Shown here piece by piece: positions 29,581-33,929 of a stretch of DNA of 33,929 nt. Origin of the DNA: a virus. A model generated the notes under the pieces. That model worked only from the letters and a program-made list of their open reading frames with translations, was not told the origin of the DNA and ran no database searches. Each line of letters begins with the position of its first letter. Position 1 is the stretch's first letter. Made by a program: the position numbers and the translations under genes. The DNA lies in IMG/VR virus record IMGVR_UViG_3300028595_000040, positions 1 to 33,929 of that record. One strand, given 5' to 3'.

Positions 29581-30063
29581 TCAGTCGAAGGTGATCGCGA
29601 CGACCGCGGGAGCGGCAAGCGACAGGTCGTCCGCGGAGTCGTGCAGCGGACGGACGACGAGGTACACGGTCTTGCCCGAGGCGCCCGCGACGTCAGTCAC
29701 CGACAGCTCGGCCGCGCCCGCTGCGCTCGTGGTGAAGACGAGACGGCCGCGAGCGGTCGGGCTCACCTCGGCCCCGTCGCCCGTCTCGGCGATCGTGAAC
29801 GCGGCGGTGCTGACCTCCATCGTGGTGTCGTCGAGTGCCTCGGCGAGGTACTGACGCGCAGCGGCGAGGCCCGCGACTGCGACGGGGATCACGTCGGCGA
29901 CTTCGGCACCGGGCGTCAGCGTCGGCGCGAGCGTGCCCGCGTCGAGCAGGGTCTTGACCTCGCGCAGGAACGCCGCGAGCGTCGGCCCGCCCTCGGCCTC
30001 CTGAGCCTGGGTCAGATTGCGATGGCCGTCGAAGTGACTGACCGGAATCGAAGAGAGCGCCAC
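29581..30063 (-). CDS. Predicted structural protein, 160 residues
   Basis: A helical first part ('ALSSIPVSHFDGHRNLTQAQ', 'AAFLREVKTLLDAGT') is followed by a beta-sandwich-like region ('ARGRLVFTTSAAGAAELSVT', 'KTVYLVVRPLHDSADD'). The start is GTG at 30063 with AGGAGG 6 nt upstream. It directly follows the large terminase. A hairpin pairing AGAGTC with GACTCT lies just past the stop, without a T-run. The Ala/Thr-rich beta domain suggests a virion surface protein; not identified further. Confidence 0.66.
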   Translation of the reverse strand: MALSSIPVSHFDGHRNLTQAQEAEGGPTLAAFLREVKTLLDAGTLAPTLTPGAEVADVIPVAVAGLAAARQYLAEALDDTTMEVSTAAFTIAETGDGAEVSPTARGRLVFTTSAAGAAELSVTDVAGASGKTVYLVVRPLHDSADDLSLAAPAVVAITFD

Positions 30064-30101
30064 TGTTCACCTCCTGGGTTCATGGGAAACTGACCCGTCG
30101 A

Positions 30102-31733
30102 CTATGCCGCGCGCAACCACTCGCGGTCAAGGCGACCGAACGACACACCGTTCCCTCCCTGCTCGCTGTCAGGTATAAGGCTCTGCCGTTCTCTCGTGTC
30201 ACCGATGACCGACACGTCGACGTCGACCCCCGGTCCGTCGTCGTCACCGCCGAACGCCTGGGCTAGATTCAGCGCGTACACATAGGCGTCGACCATGTCG
30301 TCGTTCGCCGACAGCGGGAACTCGGTCAGCTCGCCGATGAGGTCGCCGTGCTCGTCGGGGTTGTAAAGGCGACCTGGTTCGAGCGTCGGGTTGAACACGA
30401 CCTGCCCGCGCTCCATGAGCGGCGTGATGTTCATGAGGCGAATCGACTTGGCGAGGTGGGGTCGCATCGGCAAGACGGAGAGCAGAGTCGTCGCGTCGAG
30501 GTACTGAGAGAGCGACTTCATGTTCTCCTGCTCGAGCCCGATCATCTGCGGCATCCACCGACGCGCCACCGATTCGATGGCCTCGGCGCGGGCGAGGAAC
30601 GTCAGCTTCGCATGCCATGATTCGAGGACGTACACAGTCGCCGTCGCTGGGTCGACGCCGACGACGACGCACGCGAAGTAGTCCTTCGACGTGCCCGACG
30701 AGACATCGAACGCGGCAAAGACGCGCAACGACGCGAGGTCTGGCGGCTTGACCCAGTACCCGATCCAATCCGAGTTGATCACGGTGATGTCGCCCGACAG
30801 CGCGATGAGCCTGAACCCCCTGTCGTACTCGAGCTGGCCGATCTTCATGCGTCGACGTTCGAGGGCTTCGCGCGGCCACTTCTCGGACCAGATCGGGGCG
30901 AAGTGGTCGCCCTGTTCACCGACGGCGTATCGGAGGTGTCGGTAGGTCGGGTTCGCGCGGATCTTATGGGTAAGGTCCGCAACGTGCCACGGCGTCGCGT
31001 TGTAAATCGACTGGGCGTTCGGTTCGAGCAGGTTCGACCAGTCGGCATCCCACGCCGTCTTTACCGTCTCGCGGAGCTTCGGCAGCTCCAGCGCGTTGCG
31101 CCGGTCCACCACGTCGTCGGCGAGCAGGAGGTCGGCACGACCGCCCGTCGCAGTCGACAGGACGCCGAGCGCCTCGATTGAAGCGTCGCGCGAGATATAT
31201 GAGCGGTCGACGACGATCTTGTGTTTGGTCCAGTCGCCCCGGCGCGCCGGCTTCAACCACGGGAACACGGCCTGGACGCGATCGTTCTGTTCGAGGTGTT
31301 GGGTGATCGCGAAGAGACGCTCGATCGCCTTGCTGTCCGACGCACAGACGATCTTGATCCGCATGTTCGGATTGTTGCCGAGCCGCCAGATCGCGTGCGC
31401 CTCGAGTTGTGTCGTCTTGCCGTGGTCGCGGGGGAACTCGTTGACACAGTCCTCGCCGCTCGCCATCGCGGCCTGTAGCTCCCGGTGGATATCGGCCTGC
31501 CGCAGGCGAGCGCCGGTCTCCGAGTCGTGGAAGCAGAACTCGACGAACCGGTTTGGATCTTCGCGGGCCTGCCGCACCTCGGACGTGAACCTCGCCTTGG
31601 CGCGCTTCAACAGGTGGTCGCGCTTGTTGCCCTTCGGCCCCTCGGCCCACCGTTGCTTACGCTCTCGACGACGCGCGGCATTGACCCGTGCAGCTTCGCG
31701 CCGAGCGTCAGTGGATGGTGCGCCCTTCGGCAT
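30102..31733 (-). CDS. terL: Terminase large subunit
   Basis: This 543-residue protein packages DNA. ATPase part: a Walker-A-like 'FPRDHGKTT' (about 100-108, a variant with Asp-His before GK), Walker B 'LLLADD' (202-207) and coupling region 'SIYNATPW'. RNase-H-fold nuclease part: 'FAAFDVSSGTSKDYFA' (Asp343), 'MIGLEQENMKS' (Glu401 or Glu403) and the closing 'SANDDMVDAYVYAL' (Asp478, Asp479, Asp482). All three acidic clusters are present, so the enzyme should be active. The N-terminus is highly basic. It overlaps the small subunit by 26 nt, and the start ATG at 31733 lacks a clear Shine-Dalgarno, so it is probably coupled. Confidence 0.93.
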   Translation of the reverse strand: MPKGAPSTDARREAARVNAARRRERKQRWAEGPKGNKRDHLLKRAKARFTSEVRQAREDPNRFVEFCFHDSETGARLRQADIHRELQAAMASGEDCVNEFPRDHGKTTQLEAHAIWRLGNNPNMRIKIVCASDSKAIERLFAITQHLEQNDRVQAVFPWLKPARRGDWTKHKIVVDRSYISRDASIEALGVLSTATGGRADLLLADDVVDRRNALELPKLRETVKTAWDADWSNLLEPNAQSIYNATPWHVADLTHKIRANPTYRHLRYAVGEQGDHFAPIWSEKWPREALERRRMKIGQLEYDRGFRLIALSGDITVINSDWIGYWVKPPDLASLRVFAAFDVSSGTSKDYFACVVVGVDPATATVYVLESWHAKLTFLARAEAIESVARRWMPQMIGLEQENMKSLSQYLDATTLLSVLPMRPHLAKSIRLMNITPLMERGQVVFNPTLEPGRLYNPDEHGDLIGELTEFPLSANDDMVDAYVYALNLAQAFGGDDDGPGVDVDVSVIGDTRERQSLIPDSEQGGNGVSFGRLDREWLRAA

Positions 31734-32268
31734 CGTCGCGCACCGGCTCCTCCCCCGTCTTGATGAAACGCTCCAGCTCTGCGTCCGACCACTTGTCCAT
31801 CTCGTGATGGACCGTTACGTCGTGCCGCTCTGGCGCGTACACACCTTCGACCTTGTGCAGCTCGCGCAGCACGTTGACGACGTCGGAATGGTTGGGCGTC
31901 TGCCCGTTGACGCCCCGAAAGAGCTTCGTGAGGTACTTGCGGAGCCGCTGACTCGCCTCGTCTCGCAGAATGGCCCGGTCCTCGATGCGCTCCTTCGCCC
32001 ACTGCTCGCGGACCCTCTTCACATAGGTCCGCATCGTGCGAGCCGCGACACGAGGGAAGCCCTCGGCGACCAGGTGCTCAATGAGCCCGTTGGTGGTGAA
32101 GATGCCGTCCTGCATCGCGGCCTCGATAACCTCGAGTCTGCGGTACACCTCGGCCTGCGGGATAGAGTTCGGACCCCCTCGTTTTCCTTTGGGTTTGTTA
32201 CGGTTCGCTTTGGCCCGGCCCGCCTTGGGCGTCCGGATTGGGTTCACGGATGTGTTCTTTTTCGGCAC
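31708..32268 (-). CDS. Terminase small subunit-like DNA-binding protein
   Basis: This is a 186-residue protein. A basic, disordered N-terminus (1-35, Lys/Arg/Asn-rich) precedes a helix-turn-helix-like region (about 40-90: 'VYRRLEVIEAAMQDGIFTTN', 'VAARTMRTYVKRVREQW'). A helical oligomerisation part follows and an acidic C-terminus ('WSDAELERFIKTGEEP'). This order fits small terminases, which recognise the packaging site. Position just before the large subunit is decisive. The start is GTG at 32268, preceded by a repeated AGGTCAGGC leader. Confidence 0.78.
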   Translation of the reverse strand: MPKKNTSVNPIRTPKAGRAKANRNKPKGKRGGPNSIPQAEVYRRLEVIEAAMQDGIFTTNGLIEHLVAEGFPRVAARTMRTYVKRVREQWAKERIEDRAILRDEASQRLRKYLTKLFRGVNGQTPNHSDVVNVLRELHKVEGVYAPERHDVTVHHEMDKWSDAELERFIKTGEEPVRDDAEGRTIH

Positions 32269-32305
32269 CTTGCCTGACCTCGCCTGACCTATGTACTACG
32301 TCATG

Positions 32306-32335
32306 ACGATACCACGTCGAGGTGTCCGCGAGCAA
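32306..32335 (-). promoter_or_regulatory. Sigma70-like promoter for terminase genes
   Basis: TTGCTC (32335-32330), an 18-nt spacer and TATCGT (32311-32306) on the minus strand, 38 nt before the terminase small subunit start. It shares the N18 spacing with the other two promoters proposed in this window. Confidence 0.42.
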
Positions 32336-32374
32336 AAGGGGTTGTTGGTGTACCCCAGGAACAGGGCGTGGTCG

Positions 32375-32396
32375 CGCCAGGTTCGCGCCTGGTGCG
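32375..32396 (-). promoter_or_regulatory. Dyad element CGCACCAG-N8-CTGGCG, copy 3
   Basis: On the minus strand the half-sites are identical to the two copies in the 22-23 kb region and the spacer is again 8 nt. It lies about 40 bp upstream of the -35 hexamer of the terminase promoter candidate, a typical place for an operator or activator site. Confidence 0.5.
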
Positions 32397-32574
32397 AGGG
32401 GCGGGCTCGGACAATGTCTGATACGACCTGGACGATCCGACGCACCAGGCGACGAACCAGACGATTCCGATGGAACAGGGGTGCGGGACGGCCTCGTGAC
32501 GCGAGGGTTGACGACGCGAGGCCGCCCCGCTGACAGGTGTGGGATTCCAAGCGTGGCAGGGTTGGCGAAAGGGG

Positions 32575-32847
32575 TCAACCTTCGTCGGTGTCGGATTCTT
32601 GTGAGAGGTTGCAGTCTCTTGGTTGGACGCCCATGAGCACGGCGATCTCGTCAAGGGACTCGATGCCCGGTCCCTCGTAGGTGAAGAGAGACGCACCGCA
32701 CAGAGCGCAGGTGTAGAGGGCGCCGGTCAGAGCGAGGGGGCTCGACACGAAGCCGCAGCACCGACACTTGATGCGGCACACGGCGACGCGTCGTTCTTTC
32801 GGCTTGACCTTGGGCTCGCCGCGCTTCCGTCTCTTACGCCCAGCCAT
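32575..32847 (-). CDS. Zinc-ribbon-like protein, 90 residues
   Basis: A very basic N-terminus (MAGRKRRKRGEPKVKPKERR) is followed by 'CRIKCRCCGF' (Cys24, 28, 30, 31) and 'YTCALCGAS' (Cys47, Cys50). Two CxxC knuckles about 15 residues apart make a zinc ribbon. The C-terminus is acidic. Such proteins often bind DNA or act as transcription factors in phages; the exact role is unknown. The ATG at 32847 shares a base with the upstream stop (TGATG). A longer frame starting at 32931 is less likely. Confidence 0.7.
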   Translation of the reverse strand: MAGRKRRKRGEPKVKPKERRVAVCRIKCRCCGFVSSPLALTGALYTCALCGASLFTYEGPGIESLDEIAVLMGVQPRDCNLSQESDTDEG

Positions 32848-33080
32848 CACCCGCCCTCTTTCATCTTGCGCCCCTCGCCGATCCCCGGTCGCTGAACGGC
32901 GCAATAGTCGTCGAACTTCGTCACGGGCCATCGAGCGGGGCCGACCTCGTCGGTGTGTCCCGATGGTAGGGACGAGGTGTCGGTCATGGCCGTTGGTGGT
33001 CCCCCTCGACAGATGCCGACGTGACCGTCACCGAGCGGCACCCAGAACCTACATGATTCGCACGACCACGCCCTTATCAT
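32847..33080 (-). CDS. Small four-Cys protein, 77 residues
   Basis: 'CESCRFWVPL' (Cys7, Cys10), 'GICRGGPP' (Cys24) and 'FDDYC' (Cys60) form the pattern C-x2-C-x-x-W...G-x-C-R-x-x-P-P...W-P...d-x-x-C that recurs in small phage proteins. Zinc or an iron-sulfur cluster would fit four Cys. ATGA overlap with the upstream gene and TGATG with the downstream one. Function unknown. Confidence 0.7.
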   Translation of the reverse strand: MIRAWSCESCRFWVPLGDGHVGICRGGPPTAMTDTSSLPSGHTDEVGPARWPVTKFDDYCAVQRPGIGEGRKMKEGG

Positions 33081-33904
33081 TCGTCCTCCCCGTCATCTCG
33101 CGAACGCATCGCATCGAGCGCCGCCCTCTCGCTCGTCCCGATGGTCTGGCCGAGCAGTTCGTCCTTGTGCGCGTGGCAGAGATGCACGTCACCGAAGAAC
33201 AGCGGCGCCGACGCGAGGTCGTTCAACGCGTCGGCGATTCCGACCCTCATGGTGTGCGGTGCCGCGCGGACGCACCCCTCGGCCTGGCAGACCGGCGCTG
33301 TGAGCTTGAGCGCGGGCTTGGCCTTGTCGCCGCACCACGACAGACGGTTGCGGACCCGGTTGCGGACCGCCTCCACGATGGTGTCTTCGGTGTGTCCTGG
33401 CTCCCCTATGATCCGAGCGACGTCCTGAACCGCTTGGTGCAGATTGTGTCGCTCGGCCAACAACGTCTCGACGCGACCCTTGAGCGTCCCGTCGCCACCT
33501 GCCCCGATCATCTCGCACGCCTCGGCAATCTCGTCGCGCAAGTCGCCGACTGCACGATCAGCACGATCAGCCTCTTCGATGGCCCGTGCCGCGATCTCCC
33601 GTGGCGACAGGTCGCGATCGATGTTGAACGCCTGCGATAACGCATCGAGGACCGAGTCGAGCACGGCCTCCGACCGCTCGGCGCTTTCGATCATCGCGAC
33701 CGCGCGCCCGTGTTGCTCGCGCGCGTTCTTCTCTGCGTCGTCGAGCGCGCGTTCGAGCTTGCCCAGCGCCGCCTCGTGGTCGAGCGCGGCTCGGTGCGCC
33801 TCGTCGACGAGACGTTCCGCTCTCGTGTCTGCGACACGTAGAGCGAACTCGAGCTGTCGGATTCGCCGTCTCGCGTCTGCGAGACCTATCAGCTCGCGAA
33901 TCAT
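33077..33904 (-). CDS. Coiled-coil hypothetical protein, 275 residues
   Basis: Helical and coiled-coil through most of its length (about 10-170; 'ADARRRIRQLEFALRVADTR', 'DHEAALGKLERALDDAEKNA', 'RADRAVGDLRDEIAEACEMI'). Then comes a segment with 'CQAEGCVRAAPH' and 'VHLCHAHKDE', where two Cys, a Cys and two His could bind zinc. The C-terminus is acidic. The ATG at 33904 overlaps an upstream stop. No family recognised. It might be an early regulatory or structural protein. Confidence 0.66.
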   Translation of the reverse strand: MIRELIGLADARRRIRQLEFALRVADTRAERLVDEAHRAALDHEAALGKLERALDDAEKNAREQHGRAVAMIESAERSEAVLDSVLDALSQAFNIDRDLSPREIAARAIEEADRADRAVGDLRDEIAEACEMIGAGGDGTLKGRVETLLAERHNLHQAVQDVARIIGEPGHTEDTIVEAVRNRVRNRLSWCGDKAKPALKLTAPVCQAEGCVRAAPHTMRVGIADALNDLASAPLFFGDVHLCHAHKDELLGQTIGTSERAALDAMRSRDDGEDE

Positions 33905-33929
33905 GACGCCGCCTCCAACTCGTCTTGGA
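33901..33929 (-). CDS. C-terminal end of an upstream gene (runs off the right edge)
   Basis: The last codons read Q-D-E-L-E-A-A-S-stop on the minus strand, with the stop overlapping the next start as ATGA, as for most gene pairs here. Too little is present to identify it. Confidence 0.4.

Larger units (their letters stand above)
32269..32574 (-). other. 306-nt regulatory gap upstream of the terminase genes
   Basis: No credible gene. It holds a promoter candidate (32306-32335), the third dyad element (32375-32396), a 7-bp inverted pair GGCCTCG/CGAGGCC near 32491-32525, and at 32440 a degenerate half of the dyad (CGCACCAG without CTGGCG). Just before the terminase start AGGTCAGGC occurs twice. 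Confidence 0.6.

Noticed and set aside
32296-32578. Small minus- and plus-strand frames in the gap above the terminase genes
   Set aside because: Short, without ribosome sites or domains, and they cover the promoter and dyad elements.

Overview
The window is a high-GC stretch of a tailed-phage genome or prophage. It holds the structural and packaging half, and nearly every gene lies on the minus strand, so it reads from right to left. A contractile (myovirus-type) tail is indicated by the N-terminal third of a tail sheath protein at the left edge. No integrase, repressor, tRNA or host gene is visible, so lysogeny can be neither claimed nor excluded. Strong GGAGG ribosome sites, many GTG starts and ATGA/GTGA stop-start overlaps point to a GC-rich bacterial host, but the host lineage cannot be read from the sequence.

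Layout in transcription order. 33929-32575: a coiled-coil protein and two small Cys-rich (zinc-type) proteins. 32574-32269: a regulatory gap with a candidate promoter and a dyad element. 32268-30102: small and large terminase. 30063-26336: a block of small genes that includes a putative lysis set (TIM-barrel hydrolase-like endolysin candidate, holin-like protein, N-terminally anchored spanin-like protein) placed between terminase and portal. 26336-23210: portal and MuF-type minor head protein. 23209-21889: about 1.3 kb without a credible gene but full of structure: a perfect 25-bp inverted repeat, direct repeats, GCACAC-rich tandem repeats and a candidate 61-nt plus-strand RNA. 21888-14029: two unknown proteins, a 1522-residue multi-enzyme protein ending in an XkdF-type prohead protease, a scaffold-like protein and the major capsid protein. 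13967-5533: decoration, coiled-coil and fibre-like proteins. 5003-5536: a lone plus-strand gene for a permuted NlpC/P60-like protein. 4968-754: small adhesin-like proteins, head-tail connector, closure, tail-completion and neck proteins. 692-1: tail sheath.

The most unusual feature is the 1522-residue protein (16397-20965). One uninterrupted frame carries, in order, an AdoMet-decarboxylase (SpeD) domain, two tandem D12/Dam-type adenine methyltransferases, a nucleotidyltransferase-like domain, a LigD 3'-phosphoesterase-like domain, a YkgJ-like Cys cluster and the prohead protease. Prohead proteases act inside the assembling capsid. The simplest hypothesis is therefore a self-processed enzyme cargo packaged in the head and possibly delivered with the DNA, resembling in principle the processed internal proteins of T4 and P1 and the 'polyvalent proteins' described in phages. 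The architecture is seen in the sequence. The delivery role is inference.
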